Assembly: GCA_036658435.1 (NCBI GenBank)
Contig: JAVXEO010000001.1
Span: forward strand, 45,697 to 109,696
Reading direction: 5' to 3'
Source of the DNA: DIGJ01 sp036658435
GTDB lineage: Bacteria > Bacillota > Clostridia > Lachnospirales > Lachnospiraceae
DNA length: 64,000 nt
Below are positions 17,554 through 26,957 of this stretch, piece by piece (positions within the stretch are counted from its first letter, which is position 1; the number at the start of each line of letters is the position of its first letter). The notes under the pieces were generated by a model. That model was not told the origin of the DNA. It was given only the letters and a program-made list of their open reading frames with translations, and made no database searches. Made by a program: the position numbers and the translations under genes.

Positions 17554-18927
17554 ATGGAAGAAATAGAACGAAAAAAAGAAAATAAAATGGGGACAACCCC
17601 GGTACCAAAATTGCTGGTCACCATGTCACTACCAATTATGATTTCAATGCTGGTACAGGCACTATATAATGTAGTAGATAGTATTTTTGTTGCACGCTAT
17701 AGTGCAGATGCAATGACGGCGGTTTCCCTTGCATTTCCGGTACAAAACTTTATGATTGCACTGGGGGTAGGAACCGGAGTAGGAATCAATGCCCTATTAT
17801 CAAGAAATCTCGGTGAAAAAAAATACGAGGAAGCAAACAAGGCAGCCGGCAATGGGTTGTTTTTGGCTCTATGCAATTATATTGTACTGGCCCTTTTTGG
17901 AATTTTTGGAACCAGGGCCTTTTTTCAGGCACAGACGAATAACCTGGCCATTATTGAAAGCGGGGTACAATATTTAACCATCATTTCCACCATGTCCTTT
18001 GGATTATTTTTTACTTTGACATTAGAAAAGTTACTTCAGGCAACCGGAAATACATTTTACAGTATGCTGACTCAGGGAGCCGGAGCAATTGTCAACATTA
18101 TCTTAGATCCTATTTTTATTTTTGGATTGTTTGGAGTTCCGGAAATGGGAGTTGCCGGAGCAGCTATTGCAACGGTAATTGGGCAAATTGTCTCTATGTT
18201 CCTTGGAATTTTGTATAATGCAAAGCGAAATCATGAAATTAAAATTAAGGTGCGGGGGTTTCGACCAGAGAGAAGCGTAATCTGGGGAATCTATGTAGTA
18301 GGAATCCCTTCCATTATTATGCAGTCCATTGGTTCCGTTATGGTATATGGATTTAATAAAATTTTATTATTATTTTCGGAAGTAGCGGTTTCTGTATTTG
18401 GCATTTACTTTAAACTAAATAGTTTTATTTTTATGCCGGTATTTGGACTAAACAGTGGAATGATTCCAATTATTGCTTACAACTATGGAGCAAAGAATAA
18501 AAAGAGAATTATGGATACGGTAAAACTAAGTTTATTTATTTCCGGAGGAATTATGGCAGCAGGATTTTTGCTGTTCCAGTTTGCTTCGCCTATGTTATTA
18601 GGTATGTTCAAAGCAACCCCGGAGATGCTTCAAATTGGTGTTCCTGCATTAAAAATAATATCCATTAGTTTTGTATTTGCGGGATTTTGCATTAATTTAA
18701 GCTCTGTATTTCAATCCTTTGGAAATGGAATATTAAGTTTAGTGGTGTCCGTTGCACGGCAGCTTTTTGTGATTTTACCGGCGGCTTATATCTTGGCGAT
18801 GAAATTCGGTATTTCTGCAATCTGGTGGTCAATTCCACTGGCAGAAATCGTTTCGGTTTTCTTAAGCATTGTATTTTTTAAATACTTATATGAAAAGAAA
18901 ATTCATTATATGGAAGAGCCAATTTAA
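17554..18927 (+). CDS. MATE family efflux transporter
   Basis: The 457-residue protein has the two homologous six-helix halves of a MATE exporter. Family signatures are PIMISMLVQALYNVVDSIFVARY near the N-terminus, DPIFIFGLFGVPEMGVAGAAIATVIGQ after TM6, and GLNSGMIPIIAYNYGAKN in the second half. It sits in the cell membrane and should expel cationic compounds using a sodium or proton gradient. The frame opens at 17500, but ATG 17554 has AAAGG eight bases upstream and lies downstream of the only plausible promoter. It is not in an operon: the next gene is preceded by its own promoter and a hairpin. Confidence 0.93.
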   Translation: MEEIERKKENKMGTTPVPKLLVTMSLPIMISMLVQALYNVVDSIFVARYSADAMTAVSLAFPVQNFMIALGVGTGVGINALLSRNLGEKKYEEANKAAGNGLFLALCNYIVLALFGIFGTRAFFQAQTNNLAIIESGVQYLTIISTMSFGLFFTLTLEKLLQATGNTFYSMLTQGAGAIVNIILDPIFIFGLFGVPEMGVAGAAIATVIGQIVSMFLGILYNAKRNHEIKIKVRGFRPERSVIWGIYVVGIPSIIMQSIGSVMVYGFNKILLLFSEVAVSVFGIYFKLNSFIFMPVFGLNSGMIPIIAYNYGAKNKKRIMDTVKLSLFISGGIMAAGFLLFQFASPMLLGMFKATPEMLQIGVPALKIISISFVFAGFCINLSSVFQSFGNGILSLVVSVARQLFVILPAAYILAMKFGISAIWWSIPLAEIVSVFLSIVFFKYLYEKKIHYMEEPI

Positions 18928-18938
18928 TAAAAAGTTAA

Positions 18939-18966
18939 TTGATTTTTAGAAAAACTATGATATGAT
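18939..18966 (+). promoter_or_regulatory. Promoter for the DUF1002 gene
   Basis: TTGATT (18939-18944) and TATGAT (18961-18966) are 16 bases apart. The -10 overlaps the left arm of the inverted repeat that starts at 18965, so the repeat covers the expected start site near 18973. Confidence 0.6.
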
Positions 18967-19003
18967 AGCCATAGATTCTTTTTGTGATAGAATCTATGGC
19001 TAT
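18965..19003 (+). repeat. 15-base perfect inverted repeat (operator or terminator)
   Basis: ATAGCCATAGATTCT (18965-18979) is exactly complementary to AGAATCTATGGCTAT (18989-19003) around a nine-base loop. Only four T follow, so it is a poor intrinsic terminator for the MATE gene, although it may act as one. Its left arm covers the -10 and start site of the next promoter, so it could equally be an operator or a 5' stability hairpin of the DUF1002 message. Confidence 0.8.
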
Positions 19004-19029
19004 TTTAACGGGAAAGGATAAAAGATAAA

Positions 19030-19938
19030 ATGAAAAAAAAGATAAAAACATGGGGAGCCTTGTTTATGTTGGCAGTGACACTAATGACTTCCGTGCCTGC
19101 CATTGTGAAAGCAGATGGTGTAACAGGACAGGAAGGATATGTACCTTATCTTTCACTGGGAGCAGATTTAAAAGAGAGTGAAAGAGCGACCGTACTGAAA
19201 CTTATGGATATAACGGAAGAAGATGTGAAGAACTTTGATGTTATTGAAGTAACAAACGAAGAAGAAAAGAAGTATCTGGGGGAATATGTGGATGCTTCTA
19301 TTATTGGAAGCCGTGCCCTGTCTTCTGTATTAGTAGTAAAAAAGGAAGATGGCTATGGCATTACAGTAGATACCCATAATATTACATATTGTACCCAGGG
19401 AATGTATTGCAATGCTTTAATCACGGCAGGAATTGAAAATGCAAAAGTAGTAGCAGCCGGACCATTTGAAATTACAGGAACGGCGGCTTTAGTGGGGGCC
19501 ATGCAGGCGTATTCCGTTATGACAGGGAAAGAGATTACGGAAGAAACAATGGATACGGCAGTGAATGAACTGGTTGTTACCGGAAACCTGGCAGAGGATA
19601 TTGGAGATTCCGAAAAAGTAGAACAATTGATGGCAATGGTAAAACAGGAGATTATAGAAGGAGACTTAAAGGATCCAGAGGAAATTGGGCAGGCAGTTGG
19701 TGAGGCTGCCAAACAGATGGGAATAGAATTATCGGAAGATCAGGTCGCGAGGGTGACAAGTTTAATGGAAAAAATATCCACTCTGGATATTGATAAAGAA
19801 GCCTTGAAAGACCAGGCAGAAAAGCTCTATGATAAAATCAGCAATATGGATACCCAGGGATTTTTGGATAAAGTAGAACAATTTCTGAATTCCTTATTTG
19901 AATTTTTTTCTGATTTTTTTACAAACCTATTTCATTAA
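19030..19938 (+). CDS. DUF1002 domain secreted protein
   Basis: The 302-residue protein starts with a signal peptide (basic MKKKIK, hydrophobic core, cleavage probably after VKA at 28) and continues with the DUF1002 region, recognisable from YVPYLSLGADLKESERATVL and the conserved YGITVDTHNITYCTQGMYCNALITAGI segment. The C-terminus is amphipathic and rich in coiled-coil-like heptads, ending in an aromatic FFSDFFTNLFH tail that could associate with membrane. It is exported; the family's biochemical role is unknown. It has its own promoter with a striking inverted repeat and a terminator downstream, so it is monocistronic. Confidence 0.85.
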   Translation: MKKKIKTWGALFMLAVTLMTSVPAIVKADGVTGQEGYVPYLSLGADLKESERATVLKLMDITEEDVKNFDVIEVTNEEEKKYLGEYVDASIIGSRALSSVLVVKKEDGYGITVDTHNITYCTQGMYCNALITAGIENAKVVAAGPFEITGTAALVGAMQAYSVMTGKEITEETMDTAVNELVVTGNLAEDIGDSEKVEQLMAMVKQEIIEGDLKDPEEIGQAVGEAAKQMGIELSEDQVARVTSLMEKISTLDIDKEALKDQAEKLYDKISNMDTQGFLDKVEQFLNSLFEFFSDFFTNLFH

Positions 19939-19965
19939 AAAGTAAAAAAGGTAAAGCTATAAATT

Positions 19966-20002
19966 GGTCCTGAAGGAGAGGTAATCTACTTTGGGACTTT
20001 TT
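19966..20002 (+). terminator. Terminator after the DUF1002 gene
   Basis: GGTCCTGAAG (19966-19975) pairs with CTTTGGGACT (19989-19998) over ten positions including three G:U pairs, and the stem runs into TTTTT. If the gatC promoter lies upstream of it, the same hairpin would act as a leader attenuator. Confidence 0.55.
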
Positions 20003-20028
20003 AATGTAATAGGAAGGAAGGAGAGCTT

Positions 20029-20316
20029 ATGACAATAAAAGTGGAAGAAGAAACAATAGAGCATATAGGGAAGCTGGCAAAACTAAACCTGACACCAGAA
20101 GAAAAAAAACAGGCAAAAAAAGAGATGGAAGATATGCTGGTTTTTATGGAAAAATTGAGGGATGTATCTATAAAAGAAGAGCCTATGGAGAAAATGAGCT
20201 CGGAGTCAAATGTGCTGCGAGAGGATGTAATAACAAATAAAAATCAAAAAGAATCTCTGCTTTTTAATGCACCGGAACAAAAAAATGGATGCTTTAAGGT
20301 ACCTAAAACAATATAG
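20029..20316 (+). CDS. gatC: Asp-tRNA(Asn)/Glu-tRNA(Gln) amidotransferase subunit C
   Basis: The 95-residue protein has the GatC pattern: IEHIGKLAKLNLTPEEKKQ at the start, then the ELxxMLxFMEKL helix and the VLREDV segment that wraps the GatA-GatB interface. GatC stabilises the GatCAB complex, which converts Glu-tRNA-Gln, and in many species Asp-tRNA-Asn, to the correct amide. GGAAGGAAGGAG precedes the ATG. It is the first gene of a tight gatC-gatA-gatB operon. Confidence 0.95.
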   Translation: MTIKVEEETIEHIGKLAKLNLTPEEKKQAKKEMEDMLVFMEKLRDVSIKEEPMEKMSSESNVLREDVITNKNQKESLLFNAPEQKNGCFKVPKTI

Positions 20317-20363
20317 AAAGGAACAAGGGTACCATTTTGATAAGGAAGGAGTTTACTTATAGG

Positions 20364-21815
20364 ATGAAAAATATTTTAAATTATAGTGCAACAGAACTGG
20401 CAAATAAAATAAAAAAAGGAGAGACTACCTCCATAGAAGCGGTCAAAGCGGTTCTCAGTCAAATAGAAAAAAAAGAAGAAACGCTCCATTGTTATGTGAC
20501 GGTGGATAAAGAGGGTGCAATAAAATCCGCTGAAAGGATTCAGAAAAAGATCGAAAAAGGTTTGCTGAAAGGACCTTTAGCAGGAGTTCCCTTTGGGGTG
20601 AAGGATAATTTGTGTACCAGGGGATTACGTACTACCTGCAGTTCCCATATGCTGGAATCGTTTATTCCTTCTTATAGTGCAGAGGCGGTTCTTAATCTTG
20701 AAAAAGCAGGCTGCATTTTAATAGGAAAGACCAATATGGATGAATTTGCAATGGGGAATACAACCGAGACCTCTTATTTTTGGCCAACAAAGAATCCATG
20801 GAAAGAAGACTGTGTACCGGGAGGTTCTTCCGGTGGTTCCTGTGCAGCGGTAGCCGCAAAGGAAGCTTTTTTTACACTGGGCTCAGATACCGGCGGATCT
20901 ATCCGTCAGCCAAGCGCCTACTGTGGAGTGACCGGTTTGAAACCAACCTATGGGACCGTGTCTCGTTATGGACTGATTGCCTATGCATCCTCCTTTGATC
21001 AAATTGGTCCCATTGGGAAAAATACTGCAGACTGCGCTGCCGTTTTGGAGGTCATTGCTTCTTATGATGAAAAGGACAGTACCAGCGTTAAAAGAAAGGA
21101 TTATAAGTTTAGGGAAGAACAAAAGAAGGGGGTAGATGGCTTTAAAATCGGTTTGCCCAAAGAATGCTTTGGAGAAGAAGTAAACAAGGAAGTAAAAGAA
21201 GCAATTTTGAGGGCGGCAGAAGACTTGAAAAAGAAGGGGGCCCATATAGAGTGGTTTGATTTTCCCCTTATAGAATATGCCGTTCCGGTTTACTATATTC
21301 TTGCATCGGCAGAGGCCAGCTCCAATCTGGCACGTTTTGATGGGGTGAAATATGGATATCGAACGAAAGAATATGAAAATCTTTCGGATCTGTATAAAAA
21401 GAGCCGATCGGAAGGATTTGGATGGGAAACAAAAAAAAGAATACTGTTGGGAACCTTTGTATTGAGTGCCGAATATTATGAAGCTTATTATCAAAAAGCA
21501 TGGAAGATGAAAATGCAGATTGAAAAAGAATGGGATAAAGTTTTTGAACATTACGATATGGTGTTAAATCCGGCTACGTTAACGACGGCACCAAAGCTTG
21601 GAGAAAGCCTGGACAGTCCGGAAAAAATGTACTCTGGAGATAGAAATACCCTGATTGCAAACCTAGCCGGATTGCCTGCAATCAGCCTTCCATGTGGCTT
21701 GGATAAAGAGGGACTCCCCATTGGAATGCAGATAATTGGAAATCGTTTTAGAGAAAAAGATATAATTCAGGCAGCCTATACTTATGAAGAAATAAGGAAG
21801 GAGAAAGAGGAATGA
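20364..21815 (+). CDS. gatA: Asp-tRNA(Asn)/Glu-tRNA(Gln) amidotransferase subunit A
   Basis: The 483-residue protein is the glutamine-hydrolysing subunit. The amidase signature is complete: the catalytic Lys in GVKDNLC, the GGSSGGSCAAVAA loop and the cis-Ser/nucleophile Ser in GSDTGGSIRQPSAYCG. Ammonia made here is channelled to GatB. The frame opens with a TTG at 20337, but the ATG at 20364 is preferred since AAGGAAGGAG precedes it and MKNILNYSATELANKI matches the normal GatA start. It overlaps gatB by four bases (ATGA), so translation is coupled. Confidence 0.96.
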   Translation: MKNILNYSATELANKIKKGETTSIEAVKAVLSQIEKKEETLHCYVTVDKEGAIKSAERIQKKIEKGLLKGPLAGVPFGVKDNLCTRGLRTTCSSHMLESFIPSYSAEAVLNLEKAGCILIGKTNMDEFAMGNTTETSYFWPTKNPWKEDCVPGGSSGGSCAAVAAKEAFFTLGSDTGGSIRQPSAYCGVTGLKPTYGTVSRYGLIAYASSFDQIGPIGKNTADCAAVLEVIASYDEKDSTSVKRKDYKFREEQKKGVDGFKIGLPKECFGEEVNKEVKEAILRAAEDLKKKGAHIEWFDFPLIEYAVPVYYILASAEASSNLARFDGVKYGYRTKEYENLSDLYKKSRSEGFGWETKKRILLGTFVLSAEYYEAYYQKAWKMKMQIEKEWDKVFEHYDMVLNPATLTTAPKLGESLDSPEKMYSGDRNTLIANLAGLPAISLPCGLDKEGLPIGMQIIGNRFREKDIIQAAYTYEEIRKEKEE

Positions 21816-23248
21816 AACAATATGAAACCGTAATTGGACTGGAAGTTCATGTGGAGCTGGCAACAAAAACAAAGATTTTCTGTGGGTGCAGTACGGAATT
21901 TGGAGGGGAACCCAATACACATATTTGTCCGGTCTGCACAGGAATGCCGGGTTCTCTTCCTGTTTTAAATAAAAAGGTTGTAGAATATGTGGTGGCGGTG
22001 GGACTTGCAGTGAATTGTGAAATTACAAGATGCAGTAAATTTGACCGAAAAAATTATTTTTATCCGGATAATCCACAAAACTATCAGATATCCCAGCGAT
22101 ACCTTCCAATTTGCAAAAATGGGAAAATAGAAATAAAAACATCGGATGGGGAAAAAAGGATAGGAATTCATGAAATTCATATGGAAGAGGACGCAGGAAA
22201 ATTGCTGCATGACGAAAAAGAGGAGTATTCCCTGATTGATTATAATCGTTCCGGTGTCCCTTTAATTGAAGTGGTGTCTGAACCGGATTTAAGTTCATCA
22301 GAGGAAGTCCTTGCTTATCTTGAAAAACTTCGATCCATCCTTCGGTATTTAGGGGCTTCCGATGGTAAGCTGCAGGAAGGCTCTATGAGAGTGGATGTAA
22401 ATTTGTCTGTTTGTGAACGGGGAAGTAAAAGATTGGGAACGCGAACTGAGATGAAAAACTTAAACTCTTTTAAGGCCATTACAAGAGCCATCAAAACAGA
22501 AAGGGAACGCCAGATAACTTGTTTGGAGAAGGGAAACAGAGTAATTCAAGAAACACGTCGCTGGGATGACAATAAGGGAGAATCTTATGTTATGCGTTCC
22601 AAGGAGGACGCACAGGACTATCGTTATTTTCCGGAACCGGACTTACCCCCTTTATGGATGGAAGAGGCGTGGCTGCAGCAGATAAAGGCAGAGCTGCCGG
22701 AGCTTCAAGAGGAAAAACAAAAGCGGTATCAAAAGGAATATGACCTTCCGGAGTACGATATTTCTATATTAACCGGTTCCAGAAAATTGGCAGAAATTTT
22801 TGAAGAAACGACAGCCATTTGTGGAAATGAAAAAAAAGTATCCAACTGGCTTATGGGAGAAGGATTGCGACTGTTAAAAGAGAAAGAAATGGAGGAGGAG
22901 GAAATGAAAGTTTCCCCCAAAAATCTGGCAAAATTAATACAAATGGTGGAAAATAAATCCATTAGTGCCGAAATTGGAAAAGAAATTTTTGAAAGAATTT
23001 TTATGGAGGATATAGAACCGGAGGCGTATGTTCAGGAAAAAAATTTGAAAATAGTAAATAATCCAGAGGAATTAGAAGAAGTGATTGCACAGATTCTTGC
23101 AGCAAATCCGCAATCTCTTTTGGATTATCAAGGAGGGAAAACAAAGGCAATGGGATTTATTGTGGGGCAGACAATGAAAGCAATGAAAGGAAAAGCAGAT
23201 CCCAAAATAGTAAATGAGATGGTAAAAAAAGCATGTGAAATGCATTGA
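21812..23248 (+). CDS. gatB: Asp-tRNA(Asn)/Glu-tRNA(Gln) amidotransferase subunit B
   Basis: The 478-residue protein is the kinase/transamidase subunit that binds the mischarged tRNA. YETVIGLEVHVEL at the N-terminus, the zinc-type Cys cluster CGCSTEFGGEPNTHICPVC, and the catalytic-core NFDRKNYFYPDNPQNYQIS-like segment (KFDRKNYFYPDNPQNYQIS) are standard; the C-terminal helical tail domain (GatB_Yqey) ends with FIVGQTMKAMKGKADP. The gene ends where the promoter of the ABC exporter pair begins. Confidence 0.97.
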   Translation: MKQYETVIGLEVHVELATKTKIFCGCSTEFGGEPNTHICPVCTGMPGSLPVLNKKVVEYVVAVGLAVNCEITRCSKFDRKNYFYPDNPQNYQISQRYLPICKNGKIEIKTSDGEKRIGIHEIHMEEDAGKLLHDEKEEYSLIDYNRSGVPLIEVVSEPDLSSSEEVLAYLEKLRSILRYLGASDGKLQEGSMRVDVNLSVCERGSKRLGTRTEMKNLNSFKAITRAIKTERERQITCLEKGNRVIQETRRWDDNKGESYVMRSKEDAQDYRYFPEPDLPPLWMEEAWLQQIKAELPELQEEKQKRYQKEYDLPEYDISILTGSRKLAEIFEETTAICGNEKKVSNWLMGEGLRLLKEKEMEEEEMKVSPKNLAKLIQMVENKSISAEIGKEIFERIFMEDIEPEAYVQEKNLKIVNNPEELEEVIAQILAANPQSLLDYQGGKTKAMGFIVGQTMKAMKGKADPKIVNEMVKKACEMH

Positions 23249-23273
23249 ACTTAAAAGAAGGGTGCACTATAAT
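23245..23273 (+). promoter_or_regulatory. Promoter for the ABC exporter pair
   Basis: TTGAAC (23245-23250), overlapping the gatB stop codon, is followed after 17 bases by a perfect TATAAT (23268-23273). It gives a leader of about 30 bases to the first exporter gene. Confidence 0.7.
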
Positions 23274-23312
23274 AAAAATAATGGAAAATAAATAGCAGAA
23301 ATAGGAGGAAAA

Positions 23313-25034
23313 ATGAAAAAATTATTACGCTATTTAAAGGATTATAAAAAAGAAACCATATTGGCACCCTTATTTAAAATGCTGGAAGCCTCTTTTGAAT
23401 TACTGGTACCCTTGGTTATGGCATATATTATCGACGTGGGAATTACAGAGAAAAATAAAGAAATTATAGTGAAAATGGGTTTGATCTTAGTTTTACTGGG
23501 TGTGATAGGTTTGGTCTGCTCCCTTACCGCCCAATACTATTCAGCGAAGGCAGCCGTTGGCTTTGCAACGAAGCTCCGTCATGGCTTATTTTCCCATATG
23601 CAGCAGTTTTCCTACCAGGAAATAGATGAGATGGGCAGCTCAACTATGATTACACGGATAACCAGTGATATTAATCAGGTGCAGTCCGGAGTGAATTTAG
23701 TGCTAAGACTATTTTTACGTTCCCCCTTCATCGTCTTTGGCGCTATGATAATGGCCTTTACAATTGATCCAAAGGCAGCGCTTGTTTTTGTAATTATAAT
23801 TCCACTACTTTCCCTGGTGGTGTTTGGCATCATGATGATTAGTATTCCCCTGTATAAGAAAGTACAAAAAAAACTGGAGGGTGTATTGGGAATTACCCGG
23901 GAAAATCTTTCCGGTGTCCGTGTAATACGTGCATTTAATATGGAAGAAAAGGAAAAAGCTGATTTTGATAAAGAAAACAAAGAATTGTTGAAATTTCAAA
24001 TTTTTGTGGGACGAATTTCTGCTTTAATGAATCCAATAACCTATGTTATCGTAAATGGAGGCTTGATTGCCTTGATTTGGACAGGAGCCATTCGCGTGAA
24101 TCTGGGGGTTCTAACCCAGGGACAGGTCATTGCATTGATAAACTATATGTCACAGATTCTGGTTGAACTGATTAAACTTGCCAATTTAATTATTACAGTA
24201 ACTAAAGCAATTGCCTGTGGAAATCGTGTGGAATCGGTATTTGAAATGAAATCCTCCATGGAGGACAAAGGAAATCAAAAGGTGGAGCCGGATACAGAGG
24301 AAAGTGTTGTGTTTGATAAGGTCTCTTTTTCTTATCCAGGGGGAGGAGAAACCGCAATTGAAGATATCAGCTTTCATGTAAAAAAAGGGCAGGTGATTGG
24401 AATCATTGGTGGAACCGGTTCGGGGAAAACAACATTGGTGAATTTAATCGCCCGCTTTTATGATGTCGATTCCGGAAAAATTCATATTTTTGGAAAAGAA
24501 ATTGAAACCTATTCCCTTTCGTCTCTACGGTCAGAAATTGCAATCGTTCCACAAAAGGCAAGCTTATTTCGAGGAACTATAAAAAGCAACTTATTATGGG
24601 GAAAGCAGGATGCAGGAAAAGAAGAAATGATGAAGGCTTTAGAGATAGCCCAGGCAAAGGAATTTGTGGAAAAAAAAGAAAAAGGGCTGGAAGAAGAAGT
24701 TTTACAGGATGGAAAGAATTTTTCCGGAGGACAGAAACAAAGACTTACCATAGCAAGAGCTCTTATTAAAAATTCGAAAATTCTGATTTTAGATGATAGC
24801 ACCTCTGCACTTGATTTCTTAACCGAAGGGAAATTCCGTGGTGCATTAAAAAAATGGAAAGAGGAAAAAACAATCTTTATTGTTTCCCAGAGAATTGCTT
24901 CCATTCAATATGCAGATCAAATTTTAGTATTGGAAGATGGACAACTAGAGGGAATCGGAACCCATGAATTTCTTTTAAAAACAAACAACACGTATCGGGA
25001 GATTTACAATTCCCAAATTCCGGAAAATCAATGA
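23313..25034 (+). CDS. ABC exporter half-transporter, catalytically degenerate subunit
   Basis: The 573-residue protein has a six-helix membrane domain followed by an ATPase domain. Walker A is GGTGSGKTT (about 365-373), the signature is FSGGQKQR (about 470), but Walker B is ILILDDSTSALD with Asp where the catalytic Glu belongs, and the switch is SQR with Gln in place of His (about 525). This pattern is known for the non-hydrolysing site of heterodimeric exporters such as TM287/288 and LmrCD. It should pair with the product of the next gene to export a drug or lipid-like substrate from the membrane. The start follows AGGAGG at good distance. Confidence 0.93.
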   Translation: MKKLLRYLKDYKKETILAPLFKMLEASFELLVPLVMAYIIDVGITEKNKEIIVKMGLILVLLGVIGLVCSLTAQYYSAKAAVGFATKLRHGLFSHMQQFSYQEIDEMGSSTMITRITSDINQVQSGVNLVLRLFLRSPFIVFGAMIMAFTIDPKAALVFVIIIPLLSLVVFGIMMISIPLYKKVQKKLEGVLGITRENLSGVRVIRAFNMEEKEKADFDKENKELLKFQIFVGRISALMNPITYVIVNGGLIALIWTGAIRVNLGVLTQGQVIALINYMSQILVELIKLANLIITVTKAIACGNRVESVFEMKSSMEDKGNQKVEPDTEESVVFDKVSFSYPGGGETAIEDISFHVKKGQVIGIIGGTGSGKTTLVNLIARFYDVDSGKIHIFGKEIETYSLSSLRSEIAIVPQKASLFRGTIKSNLLWGKQDAGKEEMMKALEIAQAKEFVEKKEKGLEEEVLQDGKNFSGGQKQRLTIARALIKNSKILILDDSTSALDFLTEGKFRGALKKWKEEKTIFIVSQRIASIQYADQILVLEDGQLEGIGTHEFLLKTNNTYREIYNSQIPENQ

Positions 25035-25054
25035 AATCCTAGAAAAGAGCCCTT

Positions 25055-26815
25055 ATGAAAAAAAATAATTTGAAAAAGTATAGTATAAAAAAACATACCA
25101 TAAAAAAAATAGGAAATTATTTAAAAAAATACTGGCTTTTGATATTGTTAACGATTTCATTAGCGGGTATAACGGTATTTACAACATTGTATATCCCTAT
25201 TCTCACGGGGAAAGGGGTGGACTGTATTCTTGGAAAAGAAGCCGTTCATTTTGCAAAAATCACGCCTTTACTTTATAAAATTGCAGAAATGGTAATTATT
25301 ACTGCAATTTGCCAATGGATGATGAATACCTGCAGTAATTATATTACCTACCATGTTATTTTAGATATTCGAAAAAAAGCATTTGATCAATTGGAAATTT
25401 TGCCTTTGAAATATTTGGATGCCCACGGAAAAGGGGAAATAGTGAGCCGGATTATTACGGATGCAGACCAATTTGCAGATGGACTCTTAATGGGTTTTAC
25501 CCAACTTTTCACAGGGGTATTAACAATTGTGGGAACCTTGGGCTTTATGTTATCCGTAAATCCGGGGATTACGCTGGTTGTGGTAGTAATCACGCCCCTA
25601 TCCCTATTTGCAGCTGGATTTATTGCAAAAAAAGCGTATTCCATGTTTCGGCTGCAGTCAGAAACAAGAGGAGAACTAACCTCTTATATTGATGAAATGG
25701 TAGGAAATCAAAAGGTGGTTACGGCATTTTCTTATGAAAAGGAAGCGTTGAAGACCTTTGATGCAATCAATGAGCGTTTGGAAACGCATAGTTTAAAAGC
25801 CACTTTTTTTTCTTCAATTACCAATCCTACTACCCGCTTTATCAATGCATTGGTTTATGCCGGAGTGGGAGTGACCGGAGCTTTTTTGGTTATCCGGGGA
25901 AGAATTAGTGTGGGTCAGTTATCTTGTTTTCTTGCATATGCCAATCAGTATACCAAACCATTCAATGAAATCTCCGGTGTGGTTGCGGAACTTCAAAATG
26001 CGCTGGTATGTGCAGAACGCATTTTTGATTTAATTGATGAAGAACCCCAACCCAAAGAGGCAGTGGGGGCATTACAGGAGTTGAAAGCAAAAGGAGATCT
26101 GAATCTAAAAAATGTTGGATTTTCCTATACAGAAAATAAAGCCTTTATCGAAAATCTCGATTTAGAAGTAAAACAGGGACAGAGAGTGGCGATTGTGGGA
26201 CCAACCGGATGTGGAAAAACAACGGTAATCAATCTTTTAATGCGATTTTATGATGTAAGTTCGGGCTGTATTCAGGTAGACAACATTCCAATCCAGGAAA
26301 TAACCAGGGGAGCATTACGTAAAAACTTTGGTATGGTGCTGCAGGATACCTGGATAAAAGAGGGAACTGTCTGGGAAAATATAACCTTAGGAAAACCGGA
26401 GGCAACAAAGGAAGAGGTGATAGAGGCAGCAAAAGCCACCCATGCACATAGTTTTATCAAACGACTTTCAAAGGGGTATGATACGTTCCTATCCGAAGAA
26501 GGAGGAAACTTATCACAGGGGCAAAAACAATTGCTTTGTATAACCAGAGTAATGCTTTGTCTGCCTCCCATGCTCATTTTAGATGAGGCAACTTCTTCTA
26601 TTGATACAAGAACGGAAATCCAGATTCAACATAGTTTTGATAAATTAATGAAGGGAAGAACTAGTTTTGTAGTGGCGCACCGCCTATCTACCATTCGGGA
26701 GGCTCATATAATATTGGTTATGAAAGATGGGAAAATAATTGAAAAAGGCAGCCATGAAGAATTACTAAAACAGAAGGGCTTCTATGCAGAACTGTATCAT
26801 AGTCAATTTGCATAA
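25055..26815 (+). CDS. ABC exporter half-transporter, catalytic subunit
   Basis: The 586-residue protein has the same membrane-plus-ATPase layout as the preceding gene. It carries the canonical catalytic residues, Walker A GPTGCGKTT (about 383), Walker B LILDEATSSID with the Glu (about 508) and the switch AHR (about 541). Its signature, however, is LSQGQ and not LSGGQ (about 485). In a heterodimer that signature faces the Walker site of the partner, so both deviations fall in the same degenerate nucleotide site. The basic, lysine-rich N-terminus (about 30 residues) is longer than usual. It follows 20 bases behind the partner gene. Confidence 0.93.
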   Translation: MKKNNLKKYSIKKHTIKKIGNYLKKYWLLILLTISLAGITVFTTLYIPILTGKGVDCILGKEAVHFAKITPLLYKIAEMVIITAICQWMMNTCSNYITYHVILDIRKKAFDQLEILPLKYLDAHGKGEIVSRIITDADQFADGLLMGFTQLFTGVLTIVGTLGFMLSVNPGITLVVVVITPLSLFAAGFIAKKAYSMFRLQSETRGELTSYIDEMVGNQKVVTAFSYEKEALKTFDAINERLETHSLKATFFSSITNPTTRFINALVYAGVGVTGAFLVIRGRISVGQLSCFLAYANQYTKPFNEISGVVAELQNALVCAERIFDLIDEEPQPKEAVGALQELKAKGDLNLKNVGFSYTENKAFIENLDLEVKQGQRVAIVGPTGCGKTTVINLLMRFYDVSSGCIQVDNIPIQEITRGALRKNFGMVLQDTWIKEGTVWENITLGKPEATKEEVIEAAKATHAHSFIKRLSKGYDTFLSEEGGNLSQGQKQLLCITRVMLCLPPMLILDEATSSIDTRTEIQIQHSFDKLMKGRTSFVVAHRLSTIREAHIILVMKDGKIIEKGSHEELLKQKGFYAELYHSQFA

Positions 26816-26885
26816 GATCGTATCCAAAATAATAAAAAACCGGCATATAGCATATAGAAAATACAATTTTTCATTGCATTCCACG

Positions 26886-26914
26886 TTGCAAAAATTTAAT
26901 TAGAGTGATACAAT
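26886..26914 (+). promoter_or_regulatory. Promoter for the chemoreceptor gene
   Basis: TTGCAA (26886-26891) and TACAAT (26909-26914) are 17 bases apart, about 44 bases before the start codon. It resembles a vegetative promoter and not the TAAA/GCCGATAA type used by the flagellar sigma factor. Confidence 0.65.
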
Positions 26915-26957
26915 ATTTTTTAGGTAAAAAAATTTTTGCATATAAAGGAGAACGAGT

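Noticed and set aside
20883..21551. 222-codon open frame on the minus strand inside gatA
   Set aside because: It lies fully antisense to a conserved gene, is low in complexity (Phe/Ile-rich) and lacks a ribosome site or family resemblance.
26816..26957. Cyclic-di-GMP riboswitch ahead of the chemoreceptor
   Set aside because: No conserved GEMM core could be found; the region holds only a vegetative promoter.
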